Positions 1 through 9,279 of a stretch of 64,000 bases of DNA are shown piece by piece. Under the pieces are notes generated by a model. The model saw only the letters and a program-made list of their open reading frames with translations. It searched no databases and was not told the DNA's origin. Where the stretch lies: positions 3,782,001-3,846,000 of the forward strand of contig OZ020489.1 in NCBI GenBank assembly GCA_963971405.1. The letters run 5' to 3'. A program made the translations under genes and the position numbers. The DNA is from Psococerastis gibbosa. Its lineage: Eukaryota; Arthropoda; Insecta; Psocodea; Psocidae. The stretch's first letter is position 1; each line of letters begins with the position of its first letter.

Positions 1-824
1 GTTTTATGGGATTAGAATTTTGATATGAAATGCCTCGGAGGAACCCTTATAAAACACATCATACAATGTGTCGATATTATAAACCTAGTAATGAGGATCA
101 GTGGCGCATATATATAATATATGGGGGGGGGGGGCAGATCGCCACGAGGCGAGGCCCGAGACGACGCTGAATTCTACCATCTAAACGGCTTACCGCATAC
201 ACTTCCTTTAGATCTGACAAATTAGGCATCTTCTTACATATAGGCTAGTACTGTTATTAAAACAACTTATATTGAAGAGGCAACCTTCTAGTTATAACCG
301 GAATTAGAGGATTTAGAAAAATTTTGACTTGTTGTGTTTCGAACCCACGATCTATGCATATCCTGGGCATCGTCTTAACCGCTGGATGATCGTGGGATCG
401 AATCCCGCCAAGTCCAGATTTTTCTAAATCCACTAATTTCAGTTCCATTTTGCCCCCACCATATTCACGCCACTGATTGAATGAATGAGTTATTATTTTC
501 TGTATCTTTTCTTTTGCTGTTTTTTTATCTTTTTTTTGCAGGAAAATGTCATGTTATGATATTAAAGTGAAAAATAAAATAAATTGTAAGTTGTAAGCTG
601 GTAGCTGGTAGCTGGTAGAGCAGCCCTTCAGGGCTAATGCTCGCATAATATAAAGACTTTTCCATTCATTCATTCACTGATAAGAACCGAAGTAAGCGCC
701 AGTTCGGTGCTATGTTTCGCGCCCCCTGATTGGTACCCAGGCCGAACCTGTACAATAGGATGTGTCACTAAATGAAATGAAACTCAAAATACGAGTAAGA
801 TAGTGCTGCTATAGAGACTTATAA
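1..824. other. Non-coding; short simple repeats and one tRNA-like stretch
   Basis: No exon is visible. There is a G run at about 122-134. At 331-418 a tRNA-like region is read in both directions, with GGATCGAATCCCGCC resembling a Pol III B box, and its flanks (ATTTAGAAAAATTTTGACTT before, AGTCCAGATTTTTCTAAAT after) are inverted copies of each other, so it is more likely a folded-back repeat than a tRNA gene. A short GGTAGCT tandem lies at about 591-620 and an ATTC run at about 664-678, typical of the tail of a retrotransposed repeat. Confidence 0.4.
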
Positions 825-1684
825 AGAACCAGTCCGAGTTTACTCGAACATGCTTTCCAATTTATCAAGTAGTAGCTAGAGAAAATGAGTAATTTCATGG
901 TAAATAATTTTCCTATGGTTAAATTTCCGATATCTCGGGGGGGGGGGGGGGTGTCCACCTGACGTCACTCGTCACTGGTGGTGAGGTAAATTCTAGATAG
1001 GTCAGACCAACACATTACCACACAGCAATACTGGCAGGGCACGCAATGCATTTGAGCGTGAATTTTCTATCATTTTTTCAAAAACATTTTTTTGTACAAA
1101 ACCAAATACTTTTTTGGGAAAGCAATCTGTCCGGTTTCGTTACTCAATTTAACACTTAAAACATGCCTGAAGGTAGAAATCATCGATGGAAAGGTTTCAC
1201 AGAAAAATTATTTTTAGTCATTTTTCATTAAAATTTAGTTATTTTTATTTTTTTACCCTCAGAAGCAAACTATCAAGGAGCAAGCGACCACCCGCATTTT
1301 TTCAACATTAATAACGACTACAATATATGTGAATTTAAAAGAAATCGTTGGAGCCGTTTTCGAGAAATAATTTTTTTAGACGTTTTTTATGAGTGTTTTG
1401 AAAATAAAACCCCCGCAAATTGAGTTAGCCCAAAATAAAAATAAAATCATCCCGAGGTATAATTTTTGTGAACCTACATGTCGAATTTCATCAAAATCGA
1501 CCGAGTATTTTCCCGGGAAATCGACGAACAGAGAGACAGAGCGACAGACAGACCGACATTTCGTAAAAAACACTTTTTTGGGTTCCTGGGACCTCAAGAC
1601 GTGTATATCCATTGAAATCTCGGAATCGAAAATTTCGACCATCACAAAGCTTTCCTTATACTATACGTATAAATTGGAAAGCAA
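825..1684 (-). mobile_element. HINE/DINE-1-like Helentron relative, copy 1
   Basis: Non-coding element of about 860 bases. Read on the minus strand it starts TTGCTTTCCAATTTATACG, contains a GTCT-type microsatellite stretch (about 1530-1560), a homopolymeric C run, and ends with the inverted copy of the start (ATAAATTGGAAAGCA) followed by a hairpin CGAGTAAACTCG and a short tail GGACCGGTTCTT. A terminal repeat at one end, a subterminal inverted copy at the other, a 3' hairpin, an internal microsatellite and T-rich insertion sites are the known layout of Helentron-associated non-autonomous elements (DINE-1). It carries no Rep/helicase gene. Four other long copies lie at 7147, 8505, 12761 and 60333. 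A Mutator- or hAT-like MITE is the alternative, but the ends are not symmetrical. Confidence 0.7.
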
Positions 1685-1728
1685 TAATTTTGTTCTCTTA
1701 CTTAGCATTGGCGTAAATAGGGGGTCCT

Positions 1729-1802
1729 GCAGCCTGATCGAGGCGATTATAATACCGGGGTTAAATAAATACCGGTATTATAATCGCCTCGATCAGGCTG
1801 CT
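1729..1802. mobile_element. Minimal palindromic MITE, about 74 bases
   Basis: Two inverted arms of about 30 bases (beginning GCAGCCTGATCGAGGCGATT) are separated by a loop of about 14 bases. The same arms bound the 171-base element at 11168-11338. This copy is practically only terminal repeats, so it would fold into one hairpin. No transposase and no clear target duplication are seen. Confidence 0.7.
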
Positions 1803-2660
1803 GGAGGCGAAAGGCATAGTATCCACAATAACGAAAGGGAAATTAATTCTTGGTATGCTTATTTTACATGAAAAACATCAACATATTGACCAAGTACTAT
1901 CACAAAAAATACATTACCCACTCAAAATGCTTAAAACCCGAATACTAGAGAGCTATTTTTTCCAAATCCATTTTTTTCTCCGGGGCAGACCCCCGGGCCC
2001 CCCACAATGGTGGGTTTATTATATATATGTTATAATATCTCAACTGTAATGCTTTCAAAGTGCGTATAACCTCACTAATTTGGGCCTATTCATCAATTTT
2101 TTTTCTGCTTGCAAACATGTGCGTAAATAAGGGGGTACTGGGCTAGCCCCCTCCCCTCAGAAGCACCCGTAGCCCCCCCCCCCAGAATTTCTGGTGAAAA
2201 AGACGTTATGGAGGCGAAAGGCATAGTATCCACAATAACGAAAGGGAAATTAATTCTTGGTACATGCTTATTTCTCATGAAAGACATCATGAAATAAATC
2301 AATATATTTACCACTTTCACAAAAATATATTACTCAAAATGCTTAAAACCCCGATATTTCAGTCCTATTTTTTTTTAAATTTTTCTTCGGGGGAGACCCC
2401 CGGGCCCCCCTCAGTGGTAGGTTTATTCCTCTGTAAAATCTCAACTGTACTGCTTGCAAAATCAAAAATGCACAAAACCTCTCCAATCTGGGCCTATTCT
2501 TCAGTTTTTCTTCTGGGGGAGACCCCCGGCCGGGCTCCCCTTTATCCAGGGTATGCGTAAAGCCTCACTAATTTGGAGCAATTTATTTATTTTTTCTCCG
2601 GGGTTAAAGTCTTGGGGTCCTAAAGCCCCCCCCCCCCCCCCCAGAAATTTTGGGAATTTA
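1803..2660. repeat. Tandem duplication of about 405 bases with GGGGGAGACCCCCGGG units
   Basis: The segment beginning GAGGCGAAAGGCATAGTATC at about 1805 starts again at about 2212 and both copies run through similar text (a CTCAAAATGC.TAAAACC stretch, then a poly-T-rich part, then GGGGGAGACCCCCGGGCCCC). The second half also resembles the repeated units at 33050-34000 and 38930-39110. Short open frames here are chance products of the repeat. It ends in a C run at about 2630-2643. Confidence 0.6.
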
Positions 2661-2679
2661 CGCTAATGTTACTAAGCCA

Positions 2680-3080
2680 ACCTAACTCGTATCTATATTT
2701 GGTTTCATTGGGTCAATGGTAAGCTTGTTTCAGCTTGTCTACTATCGCTTGTAGCCGGTGTAGGTTGACATCGAGGACGCATATAGTTTGTCAATGGCCA
2801 AAAATCCATCTGGAAACAATATAAATAATTTCTGAAATCCATGGGGTCGTTGGCATTGGTTAAGGAACCTAGATTCATAAAAAGTCCTTAAGAACATTAC
2901 ACATGCCAACCTAACGGAGTTAGGGCTATAGAGCCCTCTCTTCTCTCACACTCAACGAGGAAGACCCGGGACCGCCTGCTTTTCATGCTCTCCGAAGCAT
3001 TGTCAGAAAATGTAGTAAGTGTGGCACTAGAGCCAACAACCATTCGGGTGAAAATCTGAGTCCATACCACTATTAGGCGT
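2680..3080 (-). mobile_element. tRNA-derived SINE-like repeat (minus orientation)
   Basis: Read on the minus strand this shares long blocks with 51842-52245: a Pol III-like head (tRNA-like A and B box region, here degraded around 3020-3060), the phrase for CATGCTTCGGAGGGC (here diverged, about 2975-3000), GCAGGCGGTCCCGGG, and the distal block with CCATGGATTTC and CAACCTACACCGGCTACAAG. Other copies or pieces are at 4636-4780, 41085-41145, 48500-48730, 51842-52245 and 62460-62600. No coding potential. Confidence 0.55.
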
Positions 3081-3418
3081 ATTTTGTTACACGAATTCGA
3101 ATTTGGATTACTCAATTTGGTGGATTTTGCTACCAAAGGGGGCGGAGCGTATTAAATGTTCGATTCTTAATCCGGATTAGTGATCTGGATTAGTATTTTA
3201 GTATTAAAAATTCAATAATATTCAACTCAGCTCGGGAGGTAGATCAGATATTCATTTTTTTTTCGGTTAAGTTTTTTTTATTTTTGCCACGATTTTGGCT
3301 TCAAAAAAATTTGTTTACGGCCTACGCTGACATCTTGGATTTGTGAAGACTAGCGTGTTAATGGTGAATGTTATGCTGTCGGTGTGACTTTTTATTGGGT
3401 TTATTTTTTTAAAAATGT

Positions 3419-3563
3419 AACTGCAAAGGCTTTCGCGGACGGAGTCATATGAAGAATCAGTAGAAATGGGCTGATGGTCCATAGTCGATATGAAAATGAA
3501 CTTCCATATTCAACTTTCAAATCAACCACGGCCCATCAGCCCAATTTCTACTGGTTCTTTATT
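3419..3563. repeat. Imperfect palindrome, Penelope-like 5' repeat family
   Basis: The left arm (GAATCAGTAGAAATGGGCTG) and the right arm (CAGCCCAATTTCTACTGGTTC) pair over about 45 bases with several mismatches. The same family, nearly perfect, follows 200 bases later at 3625-3766. The text also matches single-armed copies at 9606, 28750, 44702 and 44990. Confidence 0.6.
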
Positions 3564-3624
3564 TTTTTTAGTTAGTTGTTTTAACTTATTTTTAATAATA
3601 GGTGACATTGATATCAATTGTAAC

Positions 3625-3766
3625 AGCAAAGGCTTTCACGGCCGGAGTCGAATGAAGAACCAGTAGAATCCGGGCTGATGGGCCGTGGTCGAAATGAAAG
3701 CGAACTTCCAAAGTTCGCTTACATTTCGACCACGGGCCCATCAGCCCGGATTCTACTGGTTCTCCA
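3625..3766. repeat. Near-perfect hairpin of about 110 bases, Penelope-like 5' repeat family
   Basis: From about 3655 the sequence GAACCAGTAGAATCCGGGCT runs to a centre near 3709 (CTTCCAAAGTTC) and comes back almost exactly to end near 3763. The arms are about 50 bases with only a few differences. It shares the prefix CAAAGGCTTTCACGG with the copies at 44702 and 28750, so the hairpin is built by inverted duplication of the repeat's start. No coding potential. Confidence 0.7.
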
Positions 3767-4635
3767 TTGATATCATTTGTTCTGTTTTGGATTGACGCGT
3801 TTATTTTGGATTGGCGCGTTTAATTTGAATTTATGTCTACTGCTTAGAATATAATATCATATTGTAAATATCATAATACGTTCATTTTGTTATGTTTTTC
3901 GCTTCTTTTCCCCCTGTTCCCTGATTGGTCCAACTTCTAATACGGATTTGTGTTCAAATGTAAAATATTCGTGTAACAAACTACGCCTATTCTTAGGTAT
4001 ATGTCCAGAGAGGCTAGTCATGTTGTGTGGAGCCTATTGTAATTCTTACGAGGTACCTCGTACCTCTACTTTCGCTTTTTACTCTGTAAACTGGTCCTAG
4101 TTAAAGACGAGCGGGGCCAAGTTTGGCAAGTGACTTTAAAACGCTGACCCCGAAAGGCGAGACGAGGCCAACCCAAACCTACCAATAGGTACAGTAATGT
4201 ACAGTGTATTTCACGACCTCGCGTATTTTAATGCAATCGTTATAACAAAATTGAACTCCTCTGAGAAATTTGTACGAAGACCCCTAAAATAAAGATCAAA
4301 GATCAGTAGTAGATGAAGTCGAAGAAACACTCCTCTACATTTTGATATGTAGTATGTAGCTGGCACTAACGCCGTATGGCCACAGAATTTGAAGACATGA
4401 AGATAAGTACTAATTAACAATAGGTTAGTTGAATTTTGCCTGCTGTGTAGTCATTAGGGGCAAGGGCTGCACAGTGATCGAACAATTAGGGCGTCCAATG
4501 ACTATTAAACAGCAGTCAATGTAAGTCCAACTAACCCTTCGTTAAATAATATTACACTATTGCCATTAACCAATAGACGACTTCAAAAATAGTAGCATCC
4601 ACACTACACCAAAGAGCCAGGACCGTAGCCTGAAG
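3767..4635. other. No gene seen
   Basis: AT-rich sequence without a convincing exon. Near 4320-4380 a piece matches the CTACATTTTGATATGTAGTATGTAG type of terminal repeat also seen at 27690, 42655, 59800 and 62640, so a decayed MITE probably lies here. Confidence 0.35.
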
Positions 4636-4780
4636 TCAGGACATCTAGAGTAGTGGTGTAGACTCCGGCTTTCACCCGAAAGGTTGTTGGTTCGAGCTCC
4701 ACATTTGCTACATTTTTTAGCCATGCTTCGGAGGGCATGTGTAAAGCAGGTGGTCCCGGACCTTTCTTGTTGAGTGGAAG
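4636..4780 (+). mobile_element. tRNA-derived SINE-like repeat
   Basis: Contains AGTAGTGGTGTAGACTCC (A-box-like) and GGTTGTTGGTTCGAGCTCC (B-box-like), followed by the family block CCATGCTTCGGAGGGC and GCAGGTGGTCCCGG. This Pol III promoter plus a fixed body is the usual SINE layout. Same family as 48500-48730 and 51842-52245. Confidence 0.6.
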
Positions 4781-5229
4781 AGAAATAATACAGATTTGAA
4801 AAGTGGCGAAAGTACATATGTATATGAAAATTCCAGTATTTACTACAATTGAAATGACAATTTTTAAATCGAAAACCCCCCAAAAAAATCTTTCAGAACC
4901 CCTAAGAGCCCTCAAGCGGCACATTGACACTACACTTATACATTACAGTACATATAGTATATAGTCCGTTTTAATGTTCATTGGTCATTTCAGTCTGAAT
5001 ATACCCATGCTGCATGCACACGGAGAATAGATGGAAAACTCTTTTCGACATACTTATTAAAATATAATTATAAATAAAAATAATATAAAATATTATTATA
5101 TGATAAAGACCTGGATGCATCCCTGGATCTTATTTAAGAGAAAGGGGGGCCGCTGGTTACCGGACACGGTTGTTTAAGACTAGAGAGTCAAATTTGATAT
5201 ACCATAAGGCGGGAGGATACAGACCCGCT
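4781..5229. other. No gene seen
   Basis: AT-rich text, with no splice-bounded open frame and no repeat that I can match elsewhere in the window. Confidence 0.3.
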
Positions 5230-5530
5230 TTGTATATGGGGCGTAAAGTTGGGGGGGGGGGGGCACGGTCCAACTTGCCCCCCAGCTCCTTTTGGGGGGG
5301 GGGCTTTGCCCCCCAGCCTCGAGCATTGTAAGACGTAGTTCATACTTCATGGTCCCCTTTGCAGCAATATTAATGTTAGCATTCCTGTTTTAGCTTTGTA
5401 AAATCTACAGTTATACTTTACAACTATTAAAATGCGTAAAACCCTACTATTTTGCTCTTATATTTTCAATTTTTCCTTAAATCCGGCCTGATGACGTCAT
5501 AAGGTCTACTTTTTTTTTGCCCCCACCATC
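5230..5530 (+). repeat. Interspersed repeat with G/C runs; inverse copy at 37690-37945
   Basis: The order is a G run, a C/G-rich block ending in CTCGAGCATTGTAAGACGTA, then AAAATGCGTAAAACCCTACT, then GATGACGTCAT and a CCCCCACCATCATT end. The minus strand of 37690-37945 gives the same order of blocks. Probably a MITE; ends not defined. Confidence 0.5.
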
Positions 5531-6194
5531 ATTTTGAAACTTTACGCCTCTGTTTGTATACATACCAAAAAACGGCGGTGTGCGAGGGTATCACTCGACA
5601 ATTATAGCTAACTAAAAGTAATTTTGACTGAACCCCCCCCCCCTCTAATACTTCCGGGGTATGGCCTTGGGGCTTAGAATCAAACAAATACAAAATACAA
5701 ATAACAAAACAAAAACAAATACAAAATGCAAGTCTCAAACAGGTACAAGTACATATAGTGAAGAACTTGCAGACAGACCAATTGGTCTTGCAAGACTTCA
5801 GACATCCTGACAAAAACATTAAATGAATAAAAAAAAAAAAAAAATCCAATTCAGCTCCAGCTCCGGTACCCTGGCTTTGAAATCAGGTGCCCCTCAGCTA
5901 CATAGTGAGAACATGGGCACTATAAAAATGTTATCTGATTTTTATCTAGGAAAGTAAGAGAGGGAGGTGTGATGGCACTCAACCACTCTAGCTAGCCAGC
6001 CCTTTTGACTTTTTCTGCGGGGCTCTTTGACTTTGTAATGCTCATAATTTTTTTCGCTTATAATAGTTAATATTGTTCTATAGGCAATCCATTTTTCCAG
6101 ATCGTAATAATGGGAAGTGTTCCTCTCTGTACTTAATTTTACATTTTACTTTGGCCAACGGCCTTACCATGTTGACTCCATTAGAGCAGAGCAT
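5531..6194. other. No gene seen; poly-A run
   Basis: No exon found. A C run lies at about 5634-5643. A stretch of AAATACAAA-type short repeats lies at about 5690-5730 and an A run at about 5830-5844, suggesting the tail of a decayed retroelement on the plus strand. Confidence 0.3.
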
Positions 6195-6510
6195 GTTTCA
6201 AACTGCGGCAACTTGGTAGTGTGCACAGCGTTGGCAGGGGAACATGGTGGGACATGATAACGCGCCTAGGCAGTATAAGTCGAGCCCTGGTCACCTCCGA
6301 TCTAATCGTGTGACTTTACCATGTTCCCCAAGTGGTTCGGAATCCACTATAATCAGGAGGTCCACCCTGTTAGTCAACTCCCCTTTCCCCGAGGTGATAG
6401 AGTCTGCCCGTTGGGTGCCTCAAGTTAACAAACAGACTCACTCCCCCCGCCAGGCTGACAGGGTTGCTTAAAGCAGAAATGCTGAAAGCAGGCGTTAGAA
6501 ACAACAACAG
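6195..6510 (+). mobile_element. Interspersed repeat (SINE-like), GTGCACAGCGTTGGCAGGGG family
   Basis: Blocks in order: GTGCACAGCGTTGGCAGGGG, AACATGGTGGGACATGATAA, TGGTTCGGAATCCACTATAA, CAGGAGGTCCACCCTG, ACAAACAGACTCACTCCCCC, and the end GCTGAAAGCAGGCGTT. The same order is at 46200-46500, in part at 47470-47775 (start inverted) and at 50520-50825. The 75-codon open frame inside it is repeat sequence, not a gene. Confidence 0.6.
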
Positions 6511-7146
6511 CACATTTTACTTTGGTTTTTGACGTGGAACATAGAAAATTATCACGCCAAAATCTGATGGTTTTATTGAATTTTTATTTTTTCATATATT
6601 TATTTCGTATATCATATCATACTAGTAGTTACTTGGTGGAAGGGTGATTTTGCCACTTTGGGAGGAGTTCGCATTCTTTTGGAAGGGGCACTGGCGGGTC
6701 AAAATAGAAGCACCAATTAAATTATAACATAATTCATTTACTAATAACAGACTTACTAAATACCCTGCCACTCTCTGTATCCGTCCATGGTACCCTGAAC
6801 ATGGGAGGGAAATGATGTCTTTCGCGTGGGTTGCCTATGTACGTCAAACTCCCTTGTCAAACTTGTTAATCATCACACACTGAAATTCCTCGTTTATCAA
6901 TTGCTGCAATAAAGCAATATTTAAAAAAATTGTAAGCTGCATCATTGGAGGAACCACAGAAGACGTCAACAGACCTGGGGGCCCGAGGCCCCGAGAAAGG
7001 AATATCTGCAGCAAGTGATGGAGGATGGGGGGGGCCAATACATACGTGGAGCTGATGAGGGTGTGCCAGGATCGAGGGGAGTGGAGGCAGTGGTACCAGT
7101 AGAATAATAATGAAGGAAGTTGAAAATAATGGTTCTTATTAAATTT
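6511..7146. other. No gene seen
   Basis: No exon. At about 6640-6790 there is text related to the hAT-MITE inner sequence of 39696-39850 (for example ACTAATAACAG and GTATCCGTCC), so a decayed copy may be present. Confidence 0.3.
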
Positions 7147-7999
7147 TTGCTTTCCAATTTATACGTAGTATAAGGAAAGATTTGTGACGGTCGAAATTTT
7201 CGATTCCGAGATTTCAACGGATTTATATGTTTTAAGGTCCCAGGAACCAAAAAAAGTGGTTTTTACGAAATGTCTGTCGTCTGTCTGTCTGTCTGTCTGT
7301 GCGTCGATTTCCGGGCAAACTACTCGGTCGATTTTGATGAAATTCGGCATGTAGGTTTACAAAAATCATACCTCGGGAGCATTTTTTTATTTTGGGCTAA
7401 CTCAATTTGGGGGGGTTTTATTTTCAAAAAACTTCAAAAAAACGTCTAAAAACATTATTTCCCAAAAACGGCTCCAACGATTTCTTTTAAATTCACATAT
7501 ATTGTAGTTGTTGTTAATGTTGATAAAATGCGGGGGGTCGCTTGCCCCTTGATAGTTTGCTTCTGGGGGTAAAAAAATAAAAATAACTAAATTTTAATGA
7601 AAAATGACTAAAAAATAATTTTTCTGCGACACCTTTCTATCGATGATTTCTACCTTCAGGTATGTTTTAGGTGTTAAATTGAGTAACGAAACCGGACAGG
7701 TTGCTTTCCCAAAAAAGTATTTGGTTTTGTACAAAAAATGTTTTTGAAAAAATGATAGAAAATTCAAGCTCAAATGCATTGCGTGCCCTGCCAGTATTGC
7801 TGTGTGGTAATGTGTTGGTCTGACCTATCTACAATTTACCTCACCACCAGTGACGAGTGACGTCAGGTGGACACCCCCCCCCCCCAGATATCGGAAATTT
7901 AACCATAGGAAAATTATTTACCATGAAATTACTAATTTTCTCTATCTACTAATTTTGATAAATTGGAAAGCATGTTCGAGTAAACTCGGACCGGTTCTT
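7147..7999 (+). mobile_element. HINE/DINE-1-like Helentron relative, copy 2
   Basis: The most complete copy. It starts TTGCTTTCCAATTTATACGT, has a GTCTGTCTGTCTGTCTGT microsatellite at about 7279-7300, a C run at about 7874-7886, then the inverted copy of the start (ATAAATTGGAAAGCA), the hairpin CGAGTAAACTCG and the end GGACCGGTTCTT. It lies between T-rich bases on both sides, as Helentron-type insertion between two Ts predicts. No open frame of the expected Rep/helicase is present, so it would have been moved by proteins supplied from elsewhere. Confidence 0.75.
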
Positions 8000-8504
8000 T
8001 TTATTGTTTTTGGCGTCCTTTGTCTCTGGCCTGGGCCCGGTTGATACTTGCTACACCACTGCTTAATGTATAGATTTCCAAATATTTTGTTAAACAACAG
8101 CCCTAGGTATTTTGGGAGAAATAAATTAATTTCTTTTTCCACAGAAACAAAGATATGAAAATGCTGGTCATAAAAAATATAAGCTCCGCAGAAAACTTGC
8201 ATTTTCAACCCTGAAATAAACAAACTATAGGTTTTGAAATCCACGCCATTTCATTCAACTTCTTCTCCCCCCTTAATGCCACGTGCGCAGCGTGGGGAAG
8301 GGGGGTCGCCCCGAACCGATTTCCAGAACCCCCGCCTCCCCCCCCCCCCCCGGTCGGATGCTAACGCCTTGCGAGCTCGGCCATTGTTTTTCTTCTTGTT
8401 TCGGTGAGTTGCTCAATCGTTTCCTCGAGTGTTGTCCTTGATCTGCCGATGGCTCTTCATCCGTGTGGCCTTGCTTCCGCCAACCAATTCAATGCAAAAT
8501 GGCA
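8000..8504. other. No gene seen between two HINE copies
   Basis: No exon could be supported. There is a C run at about 8337-8350. Text just before it (CCACGTGCGCAGCGTGGGG) is locally self-complementary. No match to other parts of the window was noted. Confidence 0.3.
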
Positions 8505-9112
8505 AGAACCGGTCCGAGTTTACTCGAACATGCTTTCCAATTTATCAATTAGTAGATAGAGAAAATGAGTAATTTCATGGTAAATAATTATCTAATTGTT
8601 AAATTTCTAACATCTCGGGGGGGGGGGGATTGACCACCTGACTTCACTGGAGGTGAAGTAAATTCTAGATAGGTCAGACATTACATTACCTGTCGCGTTT
8701 TGTTACTCAATTTAACACCTAAAACATGCCTGAAGGTAGAAATCATCGATGGAAATGTTTCACAGAAAAATTATTTTTTAGTCATTTTTCATTAAAATTT
8801 AGTTATTTTTATTTTTTTACCCCCAGAAGCAAACTGTCAAGGGGCACGCGACCCCCCGCATTTTGTTAGCGTTAAGTAAAGTAAGTAAGTAATAACGACT
8901 ACAATGCATGTGAATTTAAAATAAATCGTTGGAGCTGTTTTTGAGAATAAACCCCCCCCCCCCAAATTCAGTTAGCCCAAAATAAAAATAAATGGTCTCG
9001 AGGTATGATTTTGGGTTGCTGGTACCTCAAAACGTGTAAATTCGTTGAAATCTCGGAATCGAAAATTTGGACCATCACATAGATTTCCTTATACTACGTA
9101 TAAATTGGAAAA
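8505..9112 (-). mobile_element. HINE/DINE-1-like element, internally deleted copy 3
   Basis: Both ends of the family are present (AGAACCGGTCCGAG hairpin end at the left, TATAAATTGGAA at the right). About 240 bases are missing inside compared with the 850-base copies, including the block after CAGACCAACACATTACC and most of the microsatellite region. It ends only 90 bases before the 77-base exon of gene 1. Confidence 0.7.
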
Positions 9113-9202
9113 AGTCCACCTGCAATTGTCCGTTTATATTATATTTTTTATATTTTATTTACATATTATATTTTAAATTATTTATAATTTCCTTTGTTCT
9201 AG

Positions 9203-9279
9203 AAACCATCATTATTCCCGGACAGCTGGATAGTCCTTTTGACGAGACTGTCCAAAGAGGAAATCATAATGTACAAGAG
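9203..9279 (+). CDS. Gene 1, internal 77-base exon
   Basis: Acceptor: a pyrimidine-rich TTTCCTTTGTTCTAG ends at 9202. Donor: GAG|GTAAGT at 9280. Two frames are open across it. Only the frame starting at 9203 joins in frame to 14344, giving a peptide that includes DSWIVLLTRLSKEEI and MYKR. The last codon is split AG|G. The strong splice sites on both sides and the frame match make this a real exon although it is short. It is phase 0 at its start, so the exon before it must end on a complete codon. Confidence 0.75.

Noticed and set aside
331-418. Possible tRNA gene near the left edge
   Set aside because: It has B-box-like text on both strands and inverted flanks, which fits a folded repeat better than a tRNA.
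1389-1871. 160-codon open frame
   Set aside because: It runs through the HINE copy and out into a MITE; the same frame occurs in other HINE copies as chance reading of the microsatellite region.
6244-6471. 75-codon open frame
   Set aside because: It is part of a dispersed repeat also found at 46200, 47470 and 50520.
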